Assembly: GCA_028682895.1 (NCBI GenBank)
Contig: JAJRAK010000001.1
Span: forward strand, 62,001 to 126,000
DNA from: Methanomassiliicoccales archaeon
Lineage (GTDB): Archaea > Thermoplasmatota > Thermoplasmata > Methanomassiliicoccales > UBA472
Reading direction: 5' to 3'
DNA: 64,000 bases
Both the position numbers and the translations under genes were made by a program. The notes beneath the pieces are model-generated. The model was given only the letters and a program-made list of their open reading frames with translations. It had not been told where the DNA came from and did not search any database. This document shows, one piece after another, positions 10,201 through 17,512 of this stretch; positions within the stretch are counted from its first letter, which is position 1, and each line of letters begins with the position of its first letter.

Positions 10201-10882
10201 CGCCGACGATGTTACCACCAGCGAGGTGCAGATACCGCTCATAGAGAGCAATGTGACGTACTACGCCACCATGTACATCTACGTGTACAATGGCATATAC
10301 GCCGCTAACTCCACCGTGAACGTGTCTGGTAGCACCATCGAGGTCGTCAACAACGCCTTGGAATTGGAGAACTCATCGGCCATAATCGAAGACGCTGAGC
10401 TGATGGGCGGAAACCTCGACTATCTCTTGTTCGATGATAGCGTTGCCTACAACGTAGCCAGCAACTTCACCGGCAAGCTGATCGAGGACACCTCCATACT
10501 CTATGTGGCCACCTATCTGACCATACACGCTGAGGACGAGGGAGACCCGGCCGCCAATGTGACCATCGTCATAACCAACGGCAAGGGCGAGACCGTCTTC
10601 AATGGTGTGACCGACGCTAACGGTGAGGTCGTAGCACTGCTCGGACAGTACGCCTACACCTCTAGCGGCAAGGACGACCTGATGAACGACTACCACATAA
10701 ACGCCACCTTCCCCTCCGGAGACGACGATCAGCAGGACATCACTCTCGATGAGAGCTACATGGACGCTACCGTCACCGGCGCTGGTGAGACGGATATGGG
10801 TACCGTACTGGCGGTCGTCGGTGCGCTGGTCATAATCTTGCTCGTCGTGGCCGCAATAGTGGTCATGAGGCGCAGGAAGTAA
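4268..10882 (+). CDS. Giant right-handed beta-helix surface protein (2204 aa)
   Basis: A signal peptide occupies residues about 18-44 (AVLYLGVLAFALVLLLFLGAG, cleavage likely after ASA). Most of the protein is made of short NosD/PbH1-like parallel beta-helix coils, with recurring units such as NNTI, YGIYV and NVTVQNN. Residues about 311-479 interrupt the helix with a separate beta-rich domain (DFTYDSATYDHVYMYNDGYLYF), possibly nidogen-like. Near residues 2085-2160 there is a carboxypeptidase-regulatory-like beta-sandwich (AANVTIVITNGKGETV...TDANGEV). The end is a transmembrane helix plus RRRK. The protein is extremely acidic and rich in N-X-S/T sequons, so it probably forms part of the glycosylated cell surface. 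Strong codon bias suggests high expression. Adhesion or carbohydrate binding are guesses; no catalytic motif was recognised. Confidence 0.85.
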   Translation: MDNPSSLQSINLKAGLAKRAVLYLGVLAFALVLLLFLGAGQASAGYVPVSGDITSSDTWESGNVYNVTGPVTITDGTTLTIENNVTVNFMGTNASLTVDGTLIVQGTEDLPVVFDSNGSYFWGNVTFNEGSVGNLANLNIINATIGINMVDTSDVVTDNVTITDAATTGMMITLNEGDWEIALSDLNIVNASYGIYVQTFNGSLVLDMSDVEITNALCGLYVEVGTLNVSDLRTLDLSIDNCVFNGGYIGVFAEAPYYGNAAVTNSQFLGQMMVSYIFDSLEGEVNVDITDSTFDGSSNDVITAYLEEQIESDYELIGRESDRWNDIASDDNYLYVELPFDFTYDSATYDHVYMYNDGYLYFASGEYIYPVGTSELFYNGMYFYGYSIAEDNSSVIFNWAATVDIDNEASCAFEVELFPDGTVQIHLADMECFNASSTFWGITTSSGPGYDYNLYSLYGDYAWNMDWTSWEFTPYAMSSSIAMMILADNGSMDLAIDNVTVANMYGGALLAYEGNGSMDLAITNSTFEILYGMFGGSIITAYGVNGSMDVVMTDNTFENVWSVAAYIRGYGLNGGTYNFDVSDNMFTKVALGIMTSVEVEAYNDTADQTVNVVANFDNNVMTDSFGLTSFVHVGDMYNNDEGFGNVNWTVNAEQTFTNNVMTQERYDGGWCFGGSFSIPAVIDATLVVKNQEFDDNTELTVNHDVTITGNEIESPVWTYDVIAADTTVENTRGDLTVTNTYDVSGNEIAMLAYYGIDFDIYSSWDNGTAVIGNDIVVDDNTIENLYDNYDDQSTGIYVGLDVGGFTGNYAGLPSDMTLVDVISVSDNNINGTPSGIYAYDNMWQFNTEGAYAADVTMDIDDNVINNTVWGIYAYVGADVWFGNNYWPYWDHNATGTFNLEVSASIDNNTIIVINGFNPSSTHDGAIYWYLDACALVDSNILFSMAMMTVESDWSVSENNITMIDSQFSAICASESFTARKTSTMTVSSDVTVDDNTVNTTTVFNDYDQVPSWVFDLLTNVSLEGEIETDDPVLAYTGDWSISGNTIVGDFETGIILNQDIDCDADMGVLTEDITVDVSENTVGIAIEGGIILDNDYDVNDGFSDLSVDIELMNNTIELISYDPTTLSPLKRDAVGMSVGEMMDKSTSEEGMNMTASILISGNNITGGDSAMEVSTFDGPITAEYNVTMVMIIEDNVISGTDYGIRATGANITITGNVIDAYTAGIYWVSVYGEVSGNTISAFTGIELFQVGEVLVQNNDVTYMDAGVVVDNEMGYSGEVQVLYNTLTWADLDDETLQGYMAGVFIAYAENVTVMGNTITDAFGGVFLAAVTNVTVQNNTISYTNYGIYLTALTPGGILLISNNTIDEVDFEGMMTTGRAIWLSWFGNATIENNVITDAGYGIYVTWFNYDLLVQNNDMTYTIYGVYVQYIITGANIDILGNDLAEVDLVGMPPMSGTAVYVYGQANNVTVADNTVADASYGVYLGGVLTNVTVQNNEIEYVWSGIGIEGDYDFFPGMFEGSVQILNNDLTEFDENTGQGDGWAIWVEDRANVLIDGNVMENADYGVYVEEINNLTISDNEIASSGWGYGIWLYEDVFSASIESNVISGAEYGIYADYCYDVVIGNNTISDSYEYGIYLDYNMDTILWNNEFTGSNSYDVYGYDGGSTIFWYIDDTVTLRGGVYLYHAVVTVLEGGALSFEFCSNQIIGTVNVEEGALLHMNDASLYNYNDGRSMLNVYGTLIAHLSGFYYYSIYLGPTADAELRSSYMYANDVAITIDGCDAVVSDCYIYNSEIGILVQGEGAVATIVSTYIEDCWMGIQVVDADMCGIYDNIIYDNSIGVLAENATGSVHDNILVDNGINVYLIDSDVSVVNNDIGFTDQFEEMAARQLELYERIWFMINDLNNTKNENLDEDVLDEMMYMLEDLSDYWYDGMYEDGVYLATEDAGIWTEGSTVTTSGNTYGLLKWAVYAVDSTVNFADDVTTSEVQIPLIESNVTYYATMYIYVYNGIYAANSTVNVSGSTIEVVNNALELENSSAIIEDAELMGGNLDYLLFDDSVAYNVASNFTGKLIEDTSILYVATYLTIHAEDEGDPAANVTIVITNGKGETVFNGVTDANGEVVALLGQYAYTSSGKDDLMNDYHINATFPSGDDDQQDITLDESYMDATVTGAGETDMGTVLAVVGALVIILLVVAAIVVMRRRK

Positions 10883-10899
10883 GGCCTGGTCAAACCTCT

Positions 10900-10936
10900 T
10901 TATCGTAAACCTTTTCCTCATTTTTCATTTTTTAAG
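10900..10936 (+). terminator. T-rich terminator after the giant surface gene
   Basis: Pyrimidine-rich tracts (CTCTTTATC, CCTTTTCCTCATTTTTCATTTTTT) begin 18 nt after the stop codon, as in archaeal T-tract termination. The tract runs into TTTAAGATAA (10931-10940), which is the likely TATA region of gatD. Confidence 0.45.
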
Positions 10937-10977
10937 ATAATTTGTTAAACAGGGAGCACCATCTCCAGCCGGATGCA

Positions 10978-12270
10978 ATGAGCTATTCTGAACGGGCACG
11001 CCAGCTATTGGCCAGCAGTCAGGCGCGCGAGGGGGACACCGTCCGCCTCAAGGTACGGGGGAAGGAGCACGAAGGCATACTGATGCCTCACCATGAGTTC
11101 AGCCACCCCGACGTGATCGTCATCAAGCTGAAGAGCGGCTACAACATGGGCCTCAAGGTCGACGAGGGCTCCGAGCTCACGCTGGAGTCCCGGGCACAGG
11201 AACGGACCAAGAAGGCCAAGGACGCCGTCAATGGGAATGATCTGCCAACGGTCTCATTCCTAGGCACGGGCGGGACCATCGCCAGTTACGTCGATTACCG
11301 CACCGGTGCGGTACATCCCGCGCTGAAGGCCGAGGAGCTGGTGGCCACCGTTCCCGAGCTGTCGGAGATATGCCGCATGCGCTCGCACGTGGTGTTCTCC
11401 ATATTCAGCGAGAACATGACACCGCAGAACTGGCAAACGTTGGCCTCGGCCGTCGCCGATGAACTGAACGACGGTGCTGAAGGCGTCATCGTACCTCACG
11501 GGACGGACACGCTCGGTTTCACCTCGGCCGCATTATCATTCATGCTGGGGGACGTTCCTCGGTCGGTGCTGCTCGTGGGGGCGCAGCGTTCCTCTGACAG
11601 ACCCTCTTCCGATTCATACATCAACCTGCTCTCGTCTGCGCGCTTCTGCGTGAACGCCAACGCGGCAGAGGTGTTCGCCCTCATGCACGGCGAGAGCTCC
11701 GATAGCTATGTGCACATACATCGGGGCACCAAGGTGCGCAAGATGCACACCAGCCGCAGGGACGCCTTCCAGAGCGTCAACTGCGCGCCTGTGGCCCGTC
11801 TCGGCATGCAGGGGGAGCTGGAGATACTGTCAGAGTGCAAGCCAAAGTCCAGGACCAAGGTGGTCCCGGACACACGAATGGAGAAGGACGTGGCATTGCT
11901 TTACTTCTATCCGGGCATGAGCACGGAGATTGTGAAGAAGGTCATGGAAGACCATAAGGGATTGATCATGGCCGGCACCGGTCTGGGCCACGTCTCCCGC
12001 GACATGGTGCACGTACTGAAGGATGTCATCTCGGAAGGCAAACCCGTGGTCATGACATCTCAATGCCTGGGCGGGCGTGTGAATTTGAACGTCTATGATA
12101 CTGGACGAGACCTGCTTTCCGCGGGCGTCATACCGGGCGAGGACATGCTGCCGGAGACGGCGCTCATCAAGCTGATGTGGGTATTGGGACGGACCCAGGA
12201 CATGCCCGAGGTGGAGAAAGAGATGCTCACGGACCGGCGCGCAGAAATATCCAGGAGGCGGGACCTTTGA
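10978..12270 (+). CDS. gatD: Glutamyl-tRNA(Gln) amidotransferase subunit D
   Basis: GatD is the L-asparaginase-like subunit that releases ammonia from glutamine or asparagine for GatE, which converts Glu-tRNA(Gln) to Gln-tRNA(Gln). An N-terminal SH3-like domain (GDTVRLKVRGKEHEGILMP...) precedes the asparaginase domain. The latter has its first catalytic Thr motif LGTGGTIAS and its second region VPHGTDTLGFTS, and the C-terminal half has AGTGLGHV. I prefer ATG 10978 over the TTG at 10942, because the TTTAAGATAA box at 10931 would place transcription start near 10960. This gives 430 residues, normal for the family. The stop overlaps the gatE start as TTGA. Confidence 0.96.
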   Translation: MSYSERARQLLASSQAREGDTVRLKVRGKEHEGILMPHHEFSHPDVIVIKLKSGYNMGLKVDEGSELTLESRAQERTKKAKDAVNGNDLPTVSFLGTGGTIASYVDYRTGAVHPALKAEELVATVPELSEICRMRSHVVFSIFSENMTPQNWQTLASAVADELNDGAEGVIVPHGTDTLGFTSAALSFMLGDVPRSVLLVGAQRSSDRPSSDSYINLLSSARFCVNANAAEVFALMHGESSDSYVHIHRGTKVRKMHTSRRDAFQSVNCAPVARLGMQGELEILSECKPKSRTKVVPDTRMEKDVALLYFYPGMSTEIVKKVMEDHKGLIMAGTGLGHVSRDMVHVLKDVISEGKPVVMTSQCLGGRVNLNVYDTGRDLLSAGVIPGEDMLPETALIKLMWVLGRTQDMPEVEKEMLTDRRAEISRRRDL

Positions 12271-14129
12271 CGCACCCTGTGACGGTGGGCATCGAGATCC
12301 ATCAGCAGCTAGACACCTGTAAGCTGTTCTGTTCATGCCGCTCCCAGCTTGTTGAGGAGGAGGGCTCTCAGTTTAGACGCCGCCTGCGGCCGACGCAGAG
12401 CGAGATGGGCGAGATCGACCGGGCGGCATTGGCCCAGGCCGAGAGGCGCATGCACTTCACCTATCAGGCGCCCAAGGGCGTTTCCTGCCTGGTGGAGGCG
12501 GACGAGGAACCGCCGCACGATGCTGACGCAGAAGCGATGCAGACCGTGCTCACAGTGTCCACCATGCTCAAGGCGAGCATCATGGACGAGGTCCATTTCA
12601 TGCGCAAGATCGTGATCGACGGCTCCAACACCAGCGGCTTCCAGCGCACCGCCCTGGTGGCCGTGGACGGCACGGTCGATATCAACGGTAAGAACATCGG
12701 CATCCTTTCCGTCTGCCTGGAAGAGGACGCCGCCCGGAAGGTGGAGACCAAGGACCGCGAGGTCACGTACCGATTGGACCGTCTGGGCATACCGCTCATA
12801 GAGATCGCTACCGCCCCTGACATGCACGATCCGGAGGACGTCAAGGAGGTGGCTCAGCGCCTCGGCTCCATACTGCGTTCGACGCGCAAGGTCAAGCGCG
12901 GGCTGGGCACCATCAGGGAGGACATCAACATCTCCATACCCGGCGGGGCCAGGGTGGAGATAAAAGGAGCACAGGACCTCGGTCTAATCCCCACGTACAT
13001 CAGGAACGAGATGGAACGCCAATCGTCGCTCATCGAGATCAAGAGGATGCTGAACGAAAGGGGCGCTAAGCCAGTGACGGTAGCTGCAAGGGACATCTCC
13101 GACCTTCTGAAGAGCAGTAAGTCCAAGGTCATCGTCTCCGCCCTCTCCAAGGGCGGCAAGGTGTTCTGCGCCCCGCTTCCGCTCTTCGCCGGCACCATGC
13201 GCAGCGCCGACCTGCGGTTGCGTTTAGGGGCGGAGATGGCCCAGCATGCACGGTCCCGGGGCGTGGCGGGCATATTCCATTCCGACGAGCTGCCGGCCTA
13301 CGGCATCACCGCCGACGAGGTGCAGATGATAAGGAAGGAACTGGCGTTGGGCGATATGGACGCCTTCGCGCTCTGCGCCGACCAGGCCGACCGTGCGAAA
13401 CCGGCTTTGCTCGCGGCGCTCGCCAGGGCCAACCAGGCTCTGGTCGGCGTTCCCGAGGAGACACGGGACCCGCTTCCGGACGGAACGTCCGTCTACAGCC
13501 GTCCCTTGCCGGGCGCTGGGCGCATGTACCCCGAGACGGACGTACGGCCGATAATCATCGAGCCGGAACGATTGATGACGATCGCCTCGAACCTTCCCGA
13601 GCTTCCCGAAGCCCGCACTACGCGCCTGGTACGTGAGTACGGCATAAACGAGCAGCAGTCCCGGCAGCTGGTTCGCGAAGGATATGACGATATATTCGAG
13701 GAGGTGGCCAAGGACAAGGGCATGGCCGCCGTGGCCGCACGCACCTTCCTGAGCACCTATCCCGAGCTGCAGAAGGAGGGGGCGGACCTTGACGGTCTGA
13801 CTGGAACGACGGTAAAAGAAGCATTCTCCGCCCTCCTCTCAGGCAAGTTCGCCAAGGAGGCCCTGCCATCCGTACTGAGGGAATTGGCCAAAGGAAGTTC
13901 CGTGGAAGGGGCGGTATCGTCCCTCGGACTTGCAGCGATCGACCAGGGCGAGGCGGAGCGCATCGTGGACGCGATGATACATGAGCGCGCCGATTTCGTG
14001 AATGAGAAGGGCATGGGGTCTGTAGGCCCGCTGATGGGCGTGGCCATGAAGGAGCTGCGCGGCAAGATCGACGGCAAGGAGGCCGCCGATCTGCTGAAGA
14101 GGCGCATCGAGGCGTTCCTCAAAGCGTGA
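12267..14129 (+). CDS. gatE: Glutamyl-tRNA(Gln) amidotransferase subunit E
   Basis: GatE is the archaeal GatB-like subunit that phosphorylates and amidates Glu-tRNA(Gln). The start is TTG 12267: it overlaps the gatD stop (TTGA), follows a strong CCAGGAGG site by about 8 nt, and begins right before the conserved VGIEIHQQLDTCKLFC. That gives 620 residues, the usual size. Visible motifs include EADEEPPHDADAEA, IDGSNTSGFQRTALVA, EEDAARKV and IPLIEIATAPDMHDPEDV, and an AspRS-like insertion (FCAPLPLFAGTMR, RMYPETDVRP). The C-terminal YqeY-like tail ends with MGVAMKELRGKIDGKEAADLL. Its 3' end overlaps the convergent methyltransferase gene by 11 bp. Confidence 0.97.
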   Translation: MTHPVTVGIEIHQQLDTCKLFCSCRSQLVEEEGSQFRRRLRPTQSEMGEIDRAALAQAERRMHFTYQAPKGVSCLVEADEEPPHDADAEAMQTVLTVSTMLKASIMDEVHFMRKIVIDGSNTSGFQRTALVAVDGTVDINGKNIGILSVCLEEDAARKVETKDREVTYRLDRLGIPLIEIATAPDMHDPEDVKEVAQRLGSILRSTRKVKRGLGTIREDINISIPGGARVEIKGAQDLGLIPTYIRNEMERQSSLIEIKRMLNERGAKPVTVAARDISDLLKSSKSKVIVSALSKGGKVFCAPLPLFAGTMRSADLRLRLGAEMAQHARSRGVAGIFHSDELPAYGITADEVQMIRKELALGDMDAFALCADQADRAKPALLAALARANQALVGVPEETRDPLPDGTSVYSRPLPGAGRMYPETDVRPIIIEPERLMTIASNLPELPEARTTRLVREYGINEQQSRQLVREGYDDIFEEVAKDKGMAAVAARTFLSTYPELQKEGADLDGLTGTTVKEAFSALLSGKFAKEALPSVLRELAKGSSVEGAVSSLGLAAIDQGEAERIVDAMIHERADFVNEKGMGSVGPLMGVAMKELRGKIDGKEAADLLKRRIEAFLKA

Positions 14130-14685
14130 GCTCGAGCACGTCCAGCCTCTCGAAGAACAGGTTCTGTGAGGCTAACTTCCTTATCTTCCACCCCGAAAGC
14201 GCCCTTTCCATCGCCTCCCCCTCGCAATCGCTGGAGACGATGATGATCGCCCTGCCGCCGGTCGCAAGGTGCCCTTTCGCCTCCTGCAGGAAGCGCGCGG
14301 TGATGGTGACGCCGTCCTCGCCGCCGGCCCAGCACAGGTCCTCCTGACCTTCGACGATGCCGCGAAGGTAGGGGGGATTGAAGACCAGCAGGTCGTACGT
14401 TCCCGGAACGTTCTGGAACAGATCGCTGATCAGGACGACGATCTCAAGCCGGTTCAGCTCGGCATTCTTCCTGGTGTTCTCGGCCGCCAGCGGGTCCACG
14501 TCCACCGCTGTGACCGAGGCGCCTGCCTTGGCCATATGCAACGCGATGTGACCGCTGCCGCAGCCCATCTCCAGCGCCCTCTCTCCTTTACGGATCTCCA
14601 GGGCGGACAGCATCAGGAACGTGTCCTCTGCCGGGGCATATACGCCCACGTCCAGGTCCAGTCTGATAGAGCGGTCGCGTTCCAC
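14119..14685 (-). CDS. HemK2/N6AMT1-type protein (glutamine-N5) methyltransferase
   Basis: This class I SAM methyltransferase has the motif I sequence ALEMGCGSGHIALHMA and the acidic ribose-binding VDVDPLAAENTRKN. It also has the NPPY catalytic signature (VFNPPYLRG), diagnostic for amino-methylation of glutamine. The short size and VYAPAEDTFLML N-terminus match archaeal/eukaryotic HemK2, which methylates the GGQ glutamine of release factor aRF1. I take GTG 14685 as start (188 aa) because a GGTTATTACG box on the minus strand lies about 25 nt upstream; a TTG at 14703 is the alternative. Archaeal HemK2 normally needs a Trm112 partner, and none is nearby. Confidence 0.88.
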   Translation of the reverse strand: MERDRSIRLDLDVGVYAPAEDTFLMLSALEIRKGERALEMGCGSGHIALHMAKAGASVTAVDVDPLAAENTRKNAELNRLEIVVLISDLFQNVPGTYDLLVFNPPYLRGIVEGQEDLCWAGGEDGVTITARFLQEAKGHLATGGRAIIIVSSDCEGEAMERALSGWKIRKLASQNLFFERLDVLELTL

Positions 14686-14756
14686 GCATCTGGACCGTCG
14701 CAAGGCGTAATAACCTTTCCCGAAGGGTTTATAGCAAAATCGTATATCTGAGGCAC

Positions 14757-15662
14757 GTGGACGTCTTCAGCATCGTCAGCATATGCCTCGTGATCGGAGG
14801 CCTGGCCCTTGTCTATTACAAGAGGTACCCGCTGGCGCACTCGCTGGTATTGATCAACCTGGCCGTGTACATGCTGACCATATTGTCCGCTTCCTGGGGC
14901 GAAAGCTCCTCGATCCTGCCGTCGGTGGAGGAAAACCTCGGTTTCCGTCCCACTTATGTGGACCAGATCGACCGGTACTATACCGTGCTTACATCGATGT
15001 TCGCCCACGCCAGCATGATGCACATACTGTTCAACATGATCTTCCTGTACCTGGTGGGAGTGGCGCTGGAGGAAAGGGTCGGAAGGAAGGCCTTCGCCAT
15101 ATTCTATTTCACCACCGGAATAGCGGCACTGCTCATGGAGTCGTTGTTCCGCGGATTCGATTCGACCGTGCTCATCCTTGGTGCCTCCGGTGCGATATCC
15201 GGGGTGATGGGTGCGCTGCTCTACCTGTACCCCAAGGACGAGATACCCATGTTCCTGGGCTTCTTCCTGCTGCCCCGCGTCCCGGTATGGCTCTCCGTGG
15301 GCGCCTGGTTCGCCATACAGGTGGTGAGCGTTCTGACGCTAACGTCCGGCGTCTCCTCCGGCGGCATCGCCTATGTGGCGCATATCTCCGGGTTCGTAGC
15401 GGGCATGGCGCTGGCCCAGTTCCTTCCCGGGGTCGAGAAGGAGAAGAAGGGAGCGCCCCGCACCGACCTGAGCGAACTGGCCACGACGGACGAGCTGAAG
15501 GGGCTTTGGCAGCGCATCGACGGGGAGAACGAGCCCCAGGTGCGCCAGGCCTGGATCGAGCATTTCGCCAGCAAGGCCAGATGTCCAGTGTGCGGCGGCG
15601 CGCTCATCCTGGAGGGAAACCGTATTAAGTGCGCATGCGGATGGGAGAAGACGGTTAGATGA
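14757..15662 (+). CDS. Rhomboid family intramembrane serine protease with C-terminal zinc ribbon
   Basis: This is a polytopic membrane protein of 301 residues with about six transmembrane helices. The active-site serine lies in GASGAISG (Ser144), with the partner His209 in HISGF. The conserved helix-2 motif is HASMMHILFNMIFLYLVG. After the last helix, a soluble tail of about 75 residues ends in a two-knuckle zinc ribbon (CPVCGG...CACGW), an addition outside the core rhomboid fold. The start is GTG 14757. A TTTATAG box about 27 nt upstream implies a leaderless mRNA. The stop overlaps the next gene (ATGA). Substrates are unknown. Confidence 0.9.
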   Translation: MDVFSIVSICLVIGGLALVYYKRYPLAHSLVLINLAVYMLTILSASWGESSSILPSVEENLGFRPTYVDQIDRYYTVLTSMFAHASMMHILFNMIFLYLVGVALEERVGRKAFAIFYFTTGIAALLMESLFRGFDSTVLILGASGAISGVMGALLYLYPKDEIPMFLGFFLLPRVPVWLSVGAWFAIQVVSVLTLTSGVSSGGIAYVAHISGFVAGMALAQFLPGVEKEKKGAPRTDLSELATTDELKGLWQRIDGENEPQVRQAWIEHFASKARCPVCGGALILEGNRIKCACGWEKTVR

Positions 15663-16249
15663 CCGAGAACAGGGTGGAGGTGCTCTGCCCGGGAATGATA
15701 CGGCGCGACGGGCCTACCGTTCTGGAGGCCCATTCGACCGCGACCTTGGTCAGCCGGGGGCAGAGACGCATGCTCGTGGACACCAGCAGCCCTATGTACC
15801 GCGAGAGGCTGCTGCAGGCGTTGGCGGCGAAGAGCATCGGGCCCGAGGACATCGAGGTCGTGGTGCTGACGCACATGCACCATGACCACACCGGCAACGT
15901 CGGCCTGTTCCCCAACGCGGTGATCTATGTTCATGAGCTGGAATCGCCTGGCAGCGGCATCATGCGTATCAATAAGGACATGGAGCTATGGGACGGAGTG
16001 AGCATGATGCACACTCCCGGGCACACCAGGGGAAGCATGAGCGTGCTGGTGAGGGCGGAACGCAGGTACGCCATGGCCGGTGACGCCATACCGACGCAGG
16101 ACAACGTGCGGAAATGGGTCCCGCCGGGGATGCATTACGACAAGAAGGCGGCCATGGACAGCCTTTCCAGGCTGGTCAGCATGGCCGATACGATAGTTCC
16201 GGGGCACGGCCCCGCTTTCGAGACCAATGAACAAAGGACGGTGATCTGA
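15659..16249 (+). CDS. Metallo-beta-lactamase fold hydrolase
   Basis: The 196-residue protein has the dinuclear-zinc motif HMHHDH (His72, His74, Asp76, His77). Downstream metal ligands appear in HTPGHTRGS, MAGDAIPTQDN and PGHGP. The size is that of a minimal glyoxalase-II-like/MBL hydrolase without an accessory domain. It overlaps the rhomboid gene upstream (ATGA at 15659) and the zinc-ribbon gene downstream (TGATG at 16249), so the three are translationally coupled. Thioester, ester or phosphodiester substrates are all possible, and the sequence does not decide. Confidence 0.87.
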   Translation: MTENRVEVLCPGMIRRDGPTVLEAHSTATLVSRGQRRMLVDTSSPMYRERLLQALAAKSIGPEDIEVVVLTHMHHDHTGNVGLFPNAVIYVHELESPGSGIMRINKDMELWDGVSMMHTPGHTRGSMSVLVRAERRYAMAGDAIPTQDNVRKWVPPGMHYDKKAAMDSLSRLVSMADTIVPGHGPAFETNEQRTVI

Positions 16250-16848
16250 TGAGCACACCAAACTCAATCTATGTGGAATGCCCGGACTGCGGGGAAGAGA
16301 CGCTGCACGAGGTGCTGAAGGGAAAGCTTAGCAAGGACGGGGACACCTTCGAGGGCACGCTGAAATGTCAGGAGTGCGGCCGGGTGCATACCGCGGTAGT
16401 GCGGGAGGCCAAGGCGATCAAGGTGCCGATCATCGTCAGCGACCAAGGGGAATCAAGAAGATCCGTGATCGAACTCCCGGAGGACGAGCTGCTCTGCGTC
16501 GAGGACGAGCTGGTGGTGGACGACCTTCCGATAATCATAAGCTCGCTGGAGATGAACGGTGGGCGCGTCCTCAAGGCGGAGGTGAAGGACATCACCACAA
16601 TCTGGGCCAAGCGTTTCGACAAGCTGCACGTGAAGATATCGATAAACGATGTGCACAAGACGATGTCCACCGAGGTCATGGCCCTGCCCGAGGAGGAGTT
16701 CTTCGTAGGCGACATGATGACCATCGGACGCTACAACGTGGTCATCACCAAGATCAAGACCAGGGACTCCATAGCACAGCGCGGGTCGGTCCCGGCACGG
16801 GACATAATCAGGATATATGCCAGGAAGGCACGCATCACCTACTCGTGA
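16249..16848 (+). CDS. HVO_0476-type zinc finger protein
   Basis: The 199-residue protein starts with a zinc ribbon (CPDCGEETLHEVLKG...CQECGRVH). A conserved C-terminal region follows (ITTIWAKRFDKLHVKIS, EEEFFVGDMMTIG). This layout matches the archaea-specific family named after Haloferax HVO_0476. A role in nucleic-acid or translation-related processes is often assumed, but I know of no established function. It is third in the tight operon rhomboid-MBL-zinc ribbon-pcm. Confidence 0.8.
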   Translation: MSTPNSIYVECPDCGEETLHEVLKGKLSKDGDTFEGTLKCQECGRVHTAVVREAKAIKVPIIVSDQGESRRSVIELPEDELLCVEDELVVDDLPIIISSLEMNGGRVLKAEVKDITTIWAKRFDKLHVKISINDVHKTMSTEVMALPEEEFFVGDMMTIGRYNVVITKIKTRDSIAQRGSVPARDIIRIYARKARITYS

Positions 16849-16852
16849 TGCA

Positions 16853-17512
16853 ATGAGGGACGGCAGGGGACGTATGGTGGCCTCTCTGAAGGCCAGAGGT
16901 TACATTCGTTCCCCTGAGGTGGAGCGCGCCATGTCCATCGTCCCCAGGCATCTTTTTCTTCCTGCGGACGTCAGGGGCGAGGCCTACAGCGACACCCCGC
17001 TCTCCATCGGCGAGGGGCAGACCATATCCGCCCCGCACATGGTGGCCATGATGGCCGAGGCGTTGGAACTGAGGCCAGGGCATAAGGTGCTGGAGATCGG
17101 CACCGGTTCCGGATACAACGCTGCGGTCATGGCCGAGGTCGTGGGAAAGGAAGGGAGCACGATCACCATCGAGAGGCACGCCTCTCTTGCCGAGAAAGCC
17201 CGCATCGCCCTGCGGGAAGCGGGATATGACAACGTATCGGTGATGACAGGCGACGGCTCGATAGGGCATGAGGAAGGGGCGCCGTACGACCGGATCGCCG
17301 TCACCTGCGGCGCGCCCTCGATACCACGTCCGTTGATGGACCAATTGAAGGACGGAGGTCTGTTGGTGATCCCAGTGGGAGGGTTGAGCTATCAATCGCT
17401 GCTCCGGGTGAGAAAGATGGGTCAGAACATATCAACAGAGGACCTGGGCTCGGTCGTTTTCGTCCCTCTGCTGGGCGAGAAAGGCCATCGCCCATCAGAT
17501 CAGGTACGGTAG
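16853..17512 (+). CDS. pcm: Protein-L-isoaspartate O-methyltransferase
   Basis: Pcm uses SAM to methylate L-isoaspartyl residues so that damaged Asn/Asp sites can be repaired. The sequence shows the family's PRHLFLPAD and the substrate-site DTPLSIGEGQTISAPHMVAMM. It also has the SAM motif VLEIGTGSGYNAAVMAE and the acidic YDRIAVTCGAP. I use ATG 16853 (219 aa, normal length), 4 nt after the previous stop; the frame extends further upstream only by running through the preceding gene. The 3' end overlaps the convergent HAD phosphatase gene by 18 bp. Confidence 0.96.
   Translation: MRDGRGRMVASLKARGYIRSPEVERAMSIVPRHLFLPADVRGEAYSDTPLSIGEGQTISAPHMVAMMAEALELRPGHKVLEIGTGSGYNAAVMAEVVGKEGSTITIERHASLAEKARIALREAGYDNVSVMTGDGSIGHEEGAPYDRIAVTCGAPSIPRPLMDQLKDGGLLVIPVGGLSYQSLLRVRKMGQNISTEDLGSVVFVPLLGEKGHRPSDQVR

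Noticed and set aside
10942-10977. TTG start giving a longer GatD
   Set aside because: The TATA-like sequence would then lie at or inside the coding region, and the extra residues are not family-like.
12177-12266. Longer N-terminus of GatE overlapping gatD
   Set aside because: The TTG at 12267 has the AGGAGG site and the family start. The extension is gatD read in another frame.
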